From Glaciecola sp. XM2 (GTDB lineage Bacteria; Pseudomonadota; Gammaproteobacteria; Enterobacterales; Alteromonadaceae): 59,018 nucleotides of DNA. The number at the start of each line of letters is the position of its first letter. Positions within the stretch are counted from its first letter, which is position 1. The notes below the pieces were generated by a model. That model was not told the DNA's origin. It did no database searches and saw only the letters and a program-made list of their open reading frames with translations. The translations under genes and the position numbers were made by a program. Location of the stretch: assembly GCF_018595715.1 (NCBI RefSeq), contig NZ_JAHEOJ010000018.1, positions 1-59,018 on the forward strand, read 5' to 3'. Of the stretch, positions 1 through 8,668 are shown in pieces.

Positions 1-134
1 ATTACGTTGTTGGGAGACTCGATGGCGTTAGTCGTACAATTGGCTCTGCGAATTGTCCTAAGGGTAGTTAAATAATTTGTTTAGGTTCTTACCAGTGCTG
101 CGCCATTATTTACTAATTTTCGGGTATTATTCGT
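1..134. other. Left edge, no assignable gene
   Basis: Two plus-strand frames are open from the first base to stops near positions 70-75, so the tail of a gene cut by the window edge is possible. Neither short peptide is recognisable. The rest is AT-rich and holds the 3' flank of the minus-strand TetR gene. I see no clear terminator. Confidence 0.3.
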
Positions 135-800
135 TTATAAATCAGCGCTCAGCACAGAATTCGTGTGCTGACGCACTACGTCTTTGATAAGTGTAATATC
201 ATCAGCGGTAAGCTCACGTTGATTAAGGCTTTCAAGCAAGCTTTCTTTAGCGACTAAAAATCCCAGAACTTGACCAAATAGGGTATGGCTTTGCACTTTT
301 ATCTTTGCATCATGCTCAGAACGGCCAAAACATTTCCCTAATAATTTCAATTGAACGCGGCGCATATGTTGGTAGTAGCGCTCGCTAAATATGTGATAGG
401 CGTCTGTCGGGTTTGCGTGCTCTCGCATAATAAACTGAGCCCATGTGTGGGTGCGAGGATCTTCAATAAAAAAGCCACAATACGTATCCATGATATTGAG
501 ATATGCATGTTTAGCTTGTTCTGGAGTGAGTCCAGACAAGGTAGATTCAAGCGGTATCATCACCTCTCCAATCTCTCTGAAAATATTATCGATAATGTAA
601 TGCATGCATGCTAAGTAAAGGCCCTGTTTACTGCGAAAGTAATATGGAATGGCGGCGATATTCGCATGGGCTTTTTCCGCTATGTTTCGTGTTGTTGCCT
701 TGAGTCCAAATTGCCCAAATTGGTCAATCCCGGCTTCGAGCAAGGCAACCGCGGTGGTGCTGCTTAGAATATCGTCGCTTGTATGGTAGCTTATGGTCAT
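135..800 (-). CDS. TetR/AcrR-family transcriptional regulator, last gene of RND efflux operon
   Basis: A 221-residue regulator. The N-terminal helix-turn-helix lies at about residues 30-62 and reads as a typical TetR recognition region (TTRNIAEKAHANIAAIPYYF). The remaining helices resemble the CerR/DUF1956 type of ligand-binding domain. The start ATG overlaps the stop of the RND pump gene by 4 nt, so the two are translationally coupled. The regulator is therefore the third gene of the operon it probably represses. A 29-bp palindrome upstream of the operon (5102-5130) is the obvious candidate operator. The family call is firm; the regulatory target is inferred from position. Confidence 0.88.
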   Translation of the reverse strand: MTISYHTSDDILSSTTAVALLEAGIDQFGQFGLKATTRNIAEKAHANIAAIPYYFRSKQGLYLACMHYIIDNIFREIGEVMIPLESTLSGLTPEQAKHAYLNIMDTYCGFFIEDPRTHTWAQFIMREHANPTDAYHIFSERYYQHMRRVQLKLLGKCFGRSEHDAKIKVQSHTLFGQVLGFLVAKESLLESLNQRELTADDITLIKDVVRQHTNSVLSADL

Positions 801-3800
801 GCTTGCTCTCTTTTTATGTTGAACAACACGGAATATAAAACAGGTACTACGCCCAGTGTCAAAACGGTGCCGATAGCCAAACCAAACGCAATGGCCCCCG
901 ACATTGCATAAAACAAAGCATCTTGCCCAATGATGAGAGGCATCAGACCTAAGATGGTAGTCGATGTGGACATAATGATAGGACGCAATCGCCTTACGCA
1001 GGCACTGATCAGGGCTTCGTTATGCGCACTCATGTTGTCTTCGTCATCGATGGCGTTGCGTTCTATATCAATGCGGTCAATCAACACAATAGCGTTGTTG
1101 ATAATGATACCGGCCAGTGCATAAAGACCTAAAATCACCATAAACCCAAAGTCACCGCGCAAAATTAATAAACCAACGGATGCACCGATGATTATCAGTG
1201 GAATGGTCATCAAAATGATGCCAGTACGCCTAAATGACCTGAACTGTGCAACCAATAATAAGATAATCACCGCAATACACAGCGGTAAGTTTTTACTTAA
1301 AGACGCTTGAGAGGTTTTCGAGTCTTCAATTACGCCATCATATTCGATGGTGTAACCAAAGGGTAATGTTGCCCTTAATTCATTAAGTGGTTGCTCTAAT
1401 AAGGGCACCATATCCTCAGCATTCATCAATGCATTTTTGGCCTCTACGGTAACGGTTCTAAATAAATTCTCCCGTGCGATGCGAGCAAAACCTGTTTCAT
1501 ACTCTAGGGTGGCCACCTGCATCAGGGGGATGTTTCTCTCGAGCCCAGATGAAAACACGGTCACTGTTTCTAGCCGGTCTAAATCAAAGCGTTCATCTTC
1601 AGGCGCACGCACTAATATGGGTAAGATGTCGTCTCCTTCTCTAAACTCGGTTACTAGCAAGCCGCTAAAGTAGCTTTGGAGTGATTGTGCGACATCTGAA
1701 GAGCTCACGCCGGCGCGCCTAGCTTGCTGTTGATTCACCTTTATGCTGATTTGCGTGATACGATTTTCCCAATCGTTTCGCACGTCGTAAATACCATCAA
1801 CTGAGCGCAAAATTTTCTCGATTTCCAATGCGGTATTAAAGATATATTCTCGGTCTGGCCCTTTAATCTGAATATCGAGTTTGCTGGAGTCTGAGGGGCC
1901 TAAAAACATCCGGTTAACCCTTGCCATTACTTGAGGATAGTCTTGTGCAAACATTTCCCTTAAGGCATCTATGGTGGGCTGTGTGTTTTTTCTATCGCCG
2001 ACATCGAGCATGAAGAATGCTTTATTGGGCTCGCTATCAATAGGCGTCAGCGATAAAACAAAACGTGGGCCACCAAATCCTCCATAGGCGACGTGTTTTT
2101 CGATATGTGCAAAGCGTTCTTTATCGTCTAAGTCGGCCATTACCGCTTGCATAACCTCATTTGTTTCACGCATGGAGCTGCCCGCGGGTAAGTCCATATA
2201 AATGAGCACTTGGGAGCGATCAGAATCTGGAAAAAACTTCACTGGTACCAAGCTCATACCAAACCCGCCTAATGCAAAAAGTATCAGCATCAAACATAAG
2301 AAAACGGTGCGGTTAGCCAATGTCACGCGAAGTGTTTTTTCATAAGCGGGGTTTAAGCGTTCAAAGAGTGCGTTGATTTTGGTGCGTAAAATCCCATGCT
2401 CATCTTTTGTTTTACGCTTTATAAAGTGGTAACACAAAAAAGGCGTAACGGTTAGCGAGAGTAACCAAGAAATAAGCAGCGCAATTAAAATCACGAGTGA
2501 CACCGAACGGGTATATTCACCCGATGCACTTTGCGCCAGCATAAGGGGTAAAAACACGAGAATAGTGGTTAAAGATGAGGTGAGCAAAGGAATGGCTAAT
2601 GTTTCACCGCTATGTTTGAGTGCGTGCGCGCGTGATTCGCCTTCTTCTAGGCGACGTTTAAAATCCTCGGCAACCACGATACCGTTATCGACAAGCACAC
2701 CTAACGCAATAATCAATGTGGCCAAAGACATTCTCTCAAGGGCCATGCCTGAAAATGCCATGACTGAAATCGTAATTAAAATAACTGACGGCACGATAGA
2801 GCCAACAATCAATCCAGTCCGTAATCCTAGAAATAAAACCACAACGGCAAATACAATGCTCAGTGTTTGCAATACATTGATGCTGACGCCGTTAACGGCA
2901 CTTGCAACCACATCTGCTTGACGGGTAACGGTTTTAAGCTCAAATCCTGCCGGAATCGCTTGCTCAAGTTGCGCAATGAGGGCTTCCATTTTAGGAGTGA
3001 AGGTGAGCACGTCTGACTCATCGGTTTTTGCTATGGCAAAAATGATGGCAGGTTCGCCGCGATAATATGCATTTTGAAACGGCGGGTCTATGGTCTGTCT
3101 ATTTACCGTCGCGATATCCCTAAGCTGAATGGATTGCTCTAGGCCGGGTACTGCAATTAAGGTATTGGCGATATCGTCGATGGTGCGATAGTTACCCGTT
3201 GGTTGTAAGGTAAAGTTTGTGCCGTTTGCGTCAATTATTCCGCCGGGCTGGATCACGTTTTGCTCTTGCAAAGCGGCTATGATCAAATTGGGAGAAATAC
3301 CCAGCTGCGCAAGCTTAGCATTCGCCACCTCCACCACAACTTGCTCGTTTTGTACGCCTAATATGTCAACACGCTTGGCGCCTTCAACGGTAAACATGAG
3401 GTCGCGAACATGCTGTGCAACATCAAAGCGCTCTCCCCAAGAAATACTGTCATCGGCTAACAAAGCCACGGTTAGTACAGCAACGTCACCAAAGGTGTCG
3501 TTCACGCGGGGTGTGCTAGTGCCTTCTGGCAATTCGTTGATCACGAGGTCTATTTCTTGCCTCATATCATCCCAAATTTGATCAAGCTCGGAGTATCTAT
3601 CCTGCAACTGCACATGAATAATGGATTGCCCAACTAACGAAATTGAGCGTATTTCTTTCACCTCTGGGAGTTTGCGAATGGCTTCTTCAAGGGTTTTGGT
3701 GATCAATAATTCAACACGCTGGGCCGGTAAGCCATCTAAATGTGTGGTAACAACCGCTTCTCTCACCGTCACTTTAGGATCTTCTTGTGCAGGTAAGTTA

Positions 3801-3892
3801 AAAAAGCTATAGATGCCGAAAAGCATGAGTGACAGCACAACCGCAAGCATGAGTCGGTTGTGTAAAAAACTTAAGTGAGAGATGTTTTTCAT
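797..3892 (-). CDS. RND efflux transporter permease (AcrB/HAE1-like)
   Basis: A 1031-residue inner-membrane pump of the resistance-nodulation-division superfamily, of the usual length. It has an N-terminal membrane helix (about residues 12-30), two large periplasmic porter regions and two blocks of membrane helices (about 335-480 and 855-1025). The TM4 proton-relay segment reads GVLVDNGIVVAED near residue 400. It keeps one of the two aspartates known from AcrB, with Asn in place of the second, as in many environmental HAE1-type pumps. The adaptor gene lies 8 bp upstream and the TetR gene overlaps its 3' end. There is no outer-membrane TolC partner here, so one must be encoded elsewhere. Substrates cannot be read from sequence. 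Confidence 0.93.
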   Translation of the reverse strand: MKNISHLSFLHNRLMLAVVLSLMLFGIYSFFNLPAQEDPKVTVREAVVTTHLDGLPAQRVELLITKTLEEAIRKLPEVKEIRSISLVGQSIIHVQLQDRYSELDQIWDDMRQEIDLVINELPEGTSTPRVNDTFGDVAVLTVALLADDSISWGERFDVAQHVRDLMFTVEGAKRVDILGVQNEQVVVEVANAKLAQLGISPNLIIAALQEQNVIQPGGIIDANGTNFTLQPTGNYRTIDDIANTLIAVPGLEQSIQLRDIATVNRQTIDPPFQNAYYRGEPAIIFAIAKTDESDVLTFTPKMEALIAQLEQAIPAGFELKTVTRQADVVASAVNGVSINVLQTLSIVFAVVVLFLGLRTGLIVGSIVPSVILITISVMAFSGMALERMSLATLIIALGVLVDNGIVVAEDFKRRLEEGESRAHALKHSGETLAIPLLTSSLTTILVFLPLMLAQSASGEYTRSVSLVILIALLISWLLSLTVTPFLCYHFIKRKTKDEHGILRTKINALFERLNPAYEKTLRVTLANRTVFLCLMLILFALGGFGMSLVPVKFFPDSDRSQVLIYMDLPAGSSMRETNEVMQAVMADLDDKERFAHIEKHVAYGGFGGPRFVLSLTPIDSEPNKAFFMLDVGDRKNTQPTIDALREMFAQDYPQVMARVNRMFLGPSDSSKLDIQIKGPDREYIFNTALEIEKILRSVDGIYDVRNDWENRITQISIKVNQQQARRAGVSSSDVAQSLQSYFSGLLVTEFREGDDILPILVRAPEDERFDLDRLETVTVFSSGLERNIPLMQVATLEYETGFARIARENLFRTVTVEAKNALMNAEDMVPLLEQPLNELRATLPFGYTIEYDGVIEDSKTSQASLSKNLPLCIAVIILLLVAQFRSFRRTGIILMTIPLIIIGASVGLLILRGDFGFMVILGLYALAGIIINNAIVLIDRIDIERNAIDDEDNMSAHNEALISACVRRLRPIIMSTSTTILGLMPLIIGQDALFYAMSGAIAFGLAIGTVLTLGVVPVLYSVLFNIKREQA

Positions 3893-3900
3893 GCGGATAC

Positions 3901-5055
3901 TTATTCGTTGATGGTCAACATTGGGCCGCTAGAAGCAAATACTACCTGCCCGTCGCGTAAAAAGTCTTGTCCGGTGCGAACAATATCGCCTAGTTTTTGA
4001 GAAGGAATGAAAATCGCATATTGCGCGTTCATATCTAAAAGCTCAACACCGACCTTTTTAATCACAAATGTCTGTGAGTCAGGGCTTGGCTCTAATGCCA
4101 TTACATAGTGCGTATCGTTTGCATCTGCGCCAATAACCGACAGGGGAGCCTGCATTGCGTTGGCAGGGAGATTATTATTGGTTGATGAAAAAGTGACTTC
4201 AGCAGACATGCCCGGTTGAAGTCTTTGTGTCATCTCGCCGGCATCAAGGGTGACGGTTACCGGGAATGCATTTGCGCGCTGTGCTTGATTGCCCTTTTCA
4301 AAAACGCTACCCACAAACACTTGCCGCTTTTGGTCAACTACCACTTCAACCTTTACTTTTTGTCCTGGCTGAATATCGTTTATTAATGACTCAGGCACAA
4401 ATAGCGCCGCTTCTAAACTATTTGAGCCATGTATGGTAAGTACTCCAGTAGAAGGGGTTACCTGTTGTGAAGGTTCCACATGGCGTTGTGCCACACTGCC
4501 TGAAAATGGCGCTATCAAGCGAGTGTCAGCTAAGTCTTCTTGGGCAATTTCTACTTGCGTTCGCGCAATATTGACTTGGTCTTGCAGTGAGTCAAACCTT
4601 GCTTTGGCAACGTCCACTTCTGCTTTAGAAATGGCATTTCGCTCAAACAATTGCGACTTTCGTTCAAAATCAATGCGCGCTTCGGTAAGGCGAGCATTCG
4701 CCTCTGATAACTGTCCTTTTCTTTGCTCTACCGCAAGCTTGAAGACTTTATCGTCAATGGATGCCAGTAGTTGCCCGCGTGTGATTTTGTCTCCAAGGTT
4801 GACGTCAACGCTTTCGATAACGCCGGGAATTTCAAAACTGATGGTGCTTTGATCGGCACTTTGTAACACGCCAGATAATGTGCGCTGGGTATTTGCGTTT
4901 GCCGCTACCGGCGTTGTTGCTAATACAGACTTAGTAATGGGGCTGTGTTCAGGTGCTTGTGAGCACGCCGACAGCGTTGCGAGCGCAACTAGGTAAACAA
5001 ACAAGCGTCTTACACAGTATCGACTTAACGACAATTGCAAATTAGGCACAATCAT
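3901..5055 (-). CDS. RND efflux periplasmic adaptor, lipoprotein-type
   Basis: A membrane fusion protein (HlyD/AcrA family) of about 384 residues that would link the RND pump to an outer-membrane channel. The N-terminal hydrophobic segment ends in a lipobox-like TLSAC, suggesting a lipidated periplasmic protein. Then come a biotinyl-lipoyl-like half motif (GVIESVDVNLGDKITRGQLL), a coiled-coil hairpin rich in E, R, A and Q, the second lipoyl half and beta-barrel domains. I chose the ATG at 5055 because a GGGA ribosome site sits just before it; a TTG at 5064 is also in frame. First gene of the operon. Confidence 0.9.
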   Translation of the reverse strand: MIVPNLQLSLSRYCVRRLFVYLVALATLSACSQAPEHSPITKSVLATTPVAANANTQRTLSGVLQSADQSTISFEIPGVIESVDVNLGDKITRGQLLASIDDKVFKLAVEQRKGQLSEANARLTEARIDFERKSQLFERNAISKAEVDVAKARFDSLQDQVNIARTQVEIAQEDLADTRLIAPFSGSVAQRHVEPSQQVTPSTGVLTIHGSNSLEAALFVPESLINDIQPGQKVKVEVVVDQKRQVFVGSVFEKGNQAQRANAFPVTVTLDAGEMTQRLQPGMSAEVTFSSTNNNLPANAMQAPLSVIGADANDTHYVMALEPSPDSQTFVIKKVGVELLDMNAQYAIFIPSQKLGDIVRTGQDFLRDGQVVFASSGPMLTINE

Positions 5056-5101
5056 AATTCCCAAATAAAAAGCAGATGATAAGATTACACTACGAGAGAA
5101 T

Positions 5102-5130
5102 TAAATCAAAAGATTAAATCATTTGATTTA
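5102..5130. promoter_or_regulatory. 29-bp palindrome, candidate TetR operator
   Basis: The half-site TAAATCAAA is mirrored by TTTGATTTA around a centre at 5116. Only the central base and one pair flanking the inner arms break the symmetry. It lies about 47 bp upstream of the adaptor start, between the efflux operon and the divergent rpsF promoter. Size and location fit a TetR-family operator controlling the pump operon. Binding is inferred. Confidence 0.6.
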
Positions 5131-5197
5131 TTTCTGTTTGGAAATATTGATTTTTGCTTCAAGATGGCGATTTTACGGGCCTGAAGGCGAAAATGAC

Positions 5198-5226
5198 TTG
5201 CCTCGCGGTAACTTGTGCTGTAGTAT
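5198..5226 (+). promoter_or_regulatory. Putative sigma-70 promoter of rpsF operon
   Basis: TTGCCT (5198-5203) and TAGTAT (5221-5226) are separated by exactly 17 bp. Each matches the consensus at four of six bases. A GC-rich stretch (GCGCGCCC) follows the -10 box, the kind of discriminator known from growth-rate and stringently controlled ribosomal promoters. The predicted start near 5233 would leave a leader of about 80 nt before rpsF. Confidence 0.5.
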
Positions 5227-5311
5227 GCGCGCCCTTGCAGTCAACATCCTAAGTTCCTTGTCTCTATATAGACGACTGCACTATCCGAGACTATAACCGT
5301 AGGGAGCAGTA

Positions 5312-5725
5312 ATGCGTCATTACGAAATCGTATTTATGGTTCACCCCGATCAGAGTGAACAAGTACCTAGTATGATTGAAAAATACAAAGGTATCCTTCA
5401 AGCTGACGGCGGAACTATCCATCGTTTAGAAGATTGGGGTCGCCGTCAATTGGCTTATCCAATCGAAAAACTTCATAAAGCACACTATGTACTCATCAAC
5501 GTTGAAGCAACTGCTGAAGCGGTTGAAGAGTTAGAAACTGCTTTCCGTTTCAACGACATTGTATTGCGTAACCTTGTTATGCGTACTAAAGCTGCCGTTA
5601 CTGAACAGTCGCCTATGGCTAAAGAAGAGCGTAGAGAAGAGCGTAAAGAAAGACCTGCTCCTTCTGCTGCATCTACAGCCGAAGCGAATGAATCTAGTGA
5701 AGCAAGTGAAGAGGGAGAAGAATAA
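5312..5725 (+). CDS. rpsF: 30S ribosomal protein S6
   Basis: S6 of the small ribosomal subunit, where it pairs with S18 on the central domain of 16S rRNA. The start [18 protein letters not shown] and the segment [18 protein letters not shown] are diagnostic. At 137 residues it has the usual core plus an acidic, Ser/Ala/Glu-rich tail common in gammaproteobacteria. A good ribosome site (AGGGAG) precedes the ATG. Its stop overlaps the rpsR start by one base (TAATG). priB, which lies between rpsF and rpsR in enteric bacteria, is absent here. Confidence 0.98.
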   Translation: MRHYEIVFMVHPDQSEQVPSMIEKYKGILQADGGTIHRLEDWGRRQLAYPIEKLHKAHYVLINVEATAEAVEELETAFRFNDIVLRNLVMRTKAAVTEQSPMAKEERREERKERPAPSAASTAEANESSEASEEGEE

Positions 5726-5952
5726 TGGCTCGTTTTTTCAGACGTCGTAAGTTCTGCCGTTTTTCTGCAGAAGGTGTTGCTGAGATTGATTATAAAGATA
5801 TCTCTTTATTGAAAAACTACATCACTGAAAGTGGCAAAATTGTCCCTAGCCGTATCACCGGCACCAGTGCAAAGTATCAGCGTCAGTTATCAACGGCAAT
5901 CAAGCGTGCTCGCTTCTTAGCCTTGTTACCTTACACCGATTCTCATAAGTAA
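5725..5952 (+). CDS. rpsR: 30S ribosomal protein S18
   Basis: A 75-residue S18 with the conserved start [17 protein letters not shown] and the basic C-terminal core ([20 protein letters not shown]) that binds 16S rRNA next to S6. The start shares one base with the rpsF stop, so expression is probably coupled. Confidence 0.98.
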   Translation: MARFFRRRKFCRFSAEGVAEIDYKDISLLKNYITESGKIVPSRITGTSAKYQRQLSTAIKRARFLALLPYTDSHK

Positions 5953-5977
5953 GTTTGGCTATTAAGAGGTAGCAAAG

Positions 5978-6430
5978 ATGAATATCATTCTACTAGATAA
6001 AATCGCCAACTTAGGCGGACTAGGTGACCAAGTCACAGTAAAATCAGGCTATGCACGTAATTTCTTGTTCCCACAAGGAAAAGCAGTGCCAGCCACAAAA
6101 GTAAACGTTGAAAAGTTTGAAGCACGTCGTGCTGAACTTGAAGCGAAAATTGCATCAGAGCTAAGTGCTGCTGAAGCACGTGGTGAGAAGCTCAATGGCT
6201 TAGAAGCTATTGTTATTGCTGCTCCTGCTGGCGATGAAGGTAAATTATTTGGTTCTGTTGGAACAAAAGACATTGCCGATGCGATCACCGCTGCCGGCGT
6301 TGAAGTTGTAAAATCTGAAGTGAAGCTACCTACCGGTACACTTCGTGAAACAGGTGAATACGACATCGACGTTCAGGTTCACTCTGACGTAACCGCAACT
6401 GTAAAAGTACAAATTATTGCAGAAGCGTAA
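5978..6430 (+). CDS. rplI: 50S ribosomal protein L9
   Basis: A 150-residue L9 of normal length. The N-terminal domain starts [19 protein letters not shown] and carries the [16 protein letters not shown] signature. A long connecting helix and the C-terminal domain follow. It binds 23S rRNA near the L1 stalk. Last gene of the rpsF-rpsR-rplI operon, with an AGAGGTAG ribosome site and a strong terminator about 45 bp downstream. Confidence 0.98.
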   Translation: MNIILLDKIANLGGLGDQVTVKSGYARNFLFPQGKAVPATKVNVEKFEARRAELEAKIASELSAAEARGEKLNGLEAIVIAAPAGDEGKLFGSVGTKDIADAITAAGVEVVKSEVKLPTGTLRETGEYDIDVQVHSDVTATVKVQIIAEA

Positions 6431-6473
6431 GCGCAAATAGATTCATGAACATTGAATCGTTTAAGCATATGAG

Positions 6474-6501
6474 AAGGCCGCTATCACAGCGGCCTTTTTT
6501 T
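6474..6501 (+). terminator. Rho-independent terminator of rpsF-rpsR-rplI
   Basis: A 9-bp stem AAGGCCGCT / AGCGGCCTT with a 5-nt loop is followed by a run of T. Its T tract overlaps the stop codon of the convergent response-regulator gene. Confidence 0.9.
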
Positions 6502-6919
6502 AATCTGGTAACATGACGATTTGAAAATATCCTCCGAGCACATCTACCACTCGCTCAATGCTTTCGGTGGCATCATCTTTCAGAAAGTATCCGGCCACGT
6601 GTTTCTCATATCCGTCGCGAATATCTTTGGAATCAGAAGATGTTGATAATATAAAGACCACACTGCTCGCATACTCTTCTTGTTTACGAAGTTCATCTAA
6701 AAACTCCATCCCGCCCATGCGCGGCATGTTTAGGTCTAACAAGATAAGAAACGGCTTACTTACCTCGTTGTTGGCTAATTTTTCGAGCGCATCGATACCA
6801 TCTTTCGCTCTGACGATATTGTTTATGATTTTACGTTTCTCAAATTCATATTTGAGCAATTTAAAATCAACATCATCATCATCAATTACGAATAAGGTCG
6901 GTGTTATCGTGTTGTTCAT
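6500..6919 (-). CDS. Single-domain response regulator (Rcp1-like)
   Basis: A 139-residue stand-alone receiver domain. It has the acidic pocket VIDDDDVDFK (residues 11-20), the phosphoacceptor Asp at about position 62 (LLDLNMPRMGG), a conserved Ser in LSTSSD and the late Lys in FLKDD. There is no output domain. The extra acidic residues and the spacing resemble Rcp1-type receivers that work with phytochrome-like kinases. Its start overlaps the stop of the upstream histidine kinase by 4 nt, so the kinase is almost certainly its partner. Confidence 0.9.
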   Translation of the reverse strand: MNNTITPTLFVIDDDDVDFKLLKYEFEKRKIINNIVRAKDGIDALEKLANNEVSKPFLILLDLNMPRMGGMEFLDELRKQEEYASSVVFILSTSSDSKDIRDGYEKHVAGYFLKDDATESIERVVDVLGGYFQIVMLPD

Positions 6920-8460
6920 CCTTGTATCCTTTCAGTTAACTTTCCTACAGGCCAATAAACGGTAAATGTAGTGCCGTGTTGACCATCTGATTCGAGTGTT
7001 ACCCTTCCGCCATAGTAGTCGACGTATTTCTTCACAACCGACAGCCCCATACCGCTTCCCTCTACTTCATCCCTCGGGCGCAGCGTTTGGAAAAGCTTAA
7101 ATACCTTTTCTTGATATCTTGGTGCAATCCCCGGGCCGTTATCAATGATTTTTATAACATAGTAATGCTTAGATACGAAAGCCTCAATGTTAACCTTAGG
7201 TGTGCTTTTATCGTTATGCTTAAATGCATTTGAGATCAGATTCAATAGAACCGTATGCATTGGCACTAATGGCACATACATTAGCAATTCTTCTGAAGTA
7301 AAGACGCAATGCTCTGGTACATCAATCAGTAAGCGCATTTCATCAACCGCGCTTTTTAAAGACAACTGAACGTTATTAGGGGTCTCGCGTCCAATTTTTG
7401 CAAAACGTAATAGGTCGTTTAGCAATGTATGCATTCTTTCTGTTCTACTGACGACAAATCTGATATTTTCTCGTGCATTTTCAGATAGTGAGTCCCCACT
7501 CTCATCTTCAATCCAAGTAAGCAATCGTCGGATGGCGTTTAAAGGCGCTTTAAGATCGTGAGAGGCAATGCTGGTGAAATCATCAAGCTCTTGGTTTGCT
7601 TTTTTAAGATCTCTTATAAGTGTTTCTTTTTCCGTGATGTCTCGGCACACGCACAAAATATATGGCGTACCAAGCTTATCTTCAAACCGAGTTTTGGTGG
7701 TTGCGACAATGGTATGCGAGCCATCTGGCAAATGAATGTCTTCAATGTTATTGCTCGAGCCCTCAGCAAACGCAATTTTATCGTCTCGTAAAAAAACAGC
7801 GGCTTCTTCTTCGTTGTATTCTTCGATAGTTGTGTAACCGATCACTCTGTCACGCATATCTTCAGGGTAGACGTTAAGAAAAGCCTCGTTGGCATAGACT
7901 ATCTTAAAGTCTCGATCTTTAACAAAAATCCAATCTTGGTTGGTCTCAAGCACTAAAGATTGTAGTTCGCTAAACTTTTCTGCGGCAAAGGTCTCCTTGG
8001 CTTGTATGAAAAAGTTCAAGGTGTCCCTGGTCATCATTTTTAGTATGCGTTTTTCTTTGTTGGTTAAGGGCTCTAGGTTTTGTTTAGCAAAAACCAAGCA
8101 ACCTAGGCACACATTGTGTGCAAGGTTGATGGGAACGGCAACCATCAACGAGTCAGCGGATTGGTGTTTGAAGCGATGCGTAATATAAACAAAGTCTTTG
8201 AATTTAGTCGCTTCTAGCGCGCTGAAAATATTGCTGTATGCAGCCTGGCAATCCTTTGCGGCGCTATGCAAACCGATAAAATTCTGTTCATAGATAGCGG
8301 CGATGTCGCAGCGCTGGGCTCCAAACACCTCAAGCACCAGTGAGCATAAGTCTGAAAGATTTTCTTCTAAGTGAGACGACAAAGTAAAGCTTGGCAGGCC
8401 GTCAATAATATCTGGCTTCCCTAGGTATTGTTCCCGTTCAGCTTTTGGCATAGGTACCAA
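6916..8460 (-). CDS. GAF-PAS sensor histidine kinase
   Basis: A 514-residue soluble kinase with no membrane segment. A GAF-like domain spans about residues 30-155 and a PAS/PAC region about 165-280, ending in CRDITEKETL. The HisKA domain carries the phospho-His at about 301 (SHDLKAPL). The HATPase domain has an N box near 411, DNGPGI near 440 and GSGMGL near 470. The C-terminal half closely resembles the second kinase at 9944-11533, so they are paralogues. It is translationally coupled to the Rcp1-like receiver. The GAF domain does not show a bilin-binding Cys that I can assign, so the signal is unknown. Confidence 0.9.
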   Translation of the reverse strand: MVPMPKAEREQYLGKPDIIDGLPSFTLSSHLEENLSDLCSLVLEVFGAQRCDIAAIYEQNFIGLHSAAKDCQAAYSNIFSALEATKFKDFVYITHRFKHQSADSLMVAVPINLAHNVCLGCLVFAKQNLEPLTNKEKRILKMMTRDTLNFFIQAKETFAAEKFSELQSLVLETNQDWIFVKDRDFKIVYANEAFLNVYPEDMRDRVIGYTTIEEYNEEEAAVFLRDDKIAFAEGSSNNIEDIHLPDGSHTIVATTKTRFEDKLGTPYILCVCRDITEKETLIRDLKKANQELDDFTSIASHDLKAPLNAIRRLLTWIEDESGDSLSENARENIRFVVSRTERMHTLLNDLLRFAKIGRETPNNVQLSLKSAVDEMRLLIDVPEHCVFTSEELLMYVPLVPMHTVLLNLISNAFKHNDKSTPKVNIEAFVSKHYYVIKIIDNGPGIAPRYQEKVFKLFQTLRPRDEVEGSGMGLSVVKKYVDYYGGRVTLESDGQHGTTFTVYWPVGKLTERIQG

Positions 8461-8504
8461 CCAGTATCATTGACTTGAGGCTTTGTAAAGTAACGATAAA
8501 CGCA

Positions 8505-8527
8505 TGTACAAGCAAGGTCCTTGTACA
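8505..8527. promoter_or_regulatory. Perfect inverted repeat between kinase and thiolase genes
   Basis: TGTACAAG and CTTGTACA form a perfect 8-bp inverted repeat around a 7-nt spacer, in the 208-bp gap shared by the minus-strand kinase and the plus-strand thiolase. Size and position suit an operator for a dimeric regulator of one or both genes. The regulator is unknown. Confidence 0.4.
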
Positions 8528-8668
8528 CGGGTAAATATGAGTGCGTCGTAAATACATATCGAACTATCATGCAAGGGCATGTGCATAGATAAAAATTAAA
8601 AATGCGTCAGGCGCTGCAAGAAAGATTATCATGATGCATCTCATATACAACGATTTTAAGGAAGACCC

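Noticed and set aside
5280-5312. S6:S18-binding leader RNA before rpsF
   Set aside because: CCG and GG elements are present near the start codon, but I could not draw the required bulged stem with confidence.
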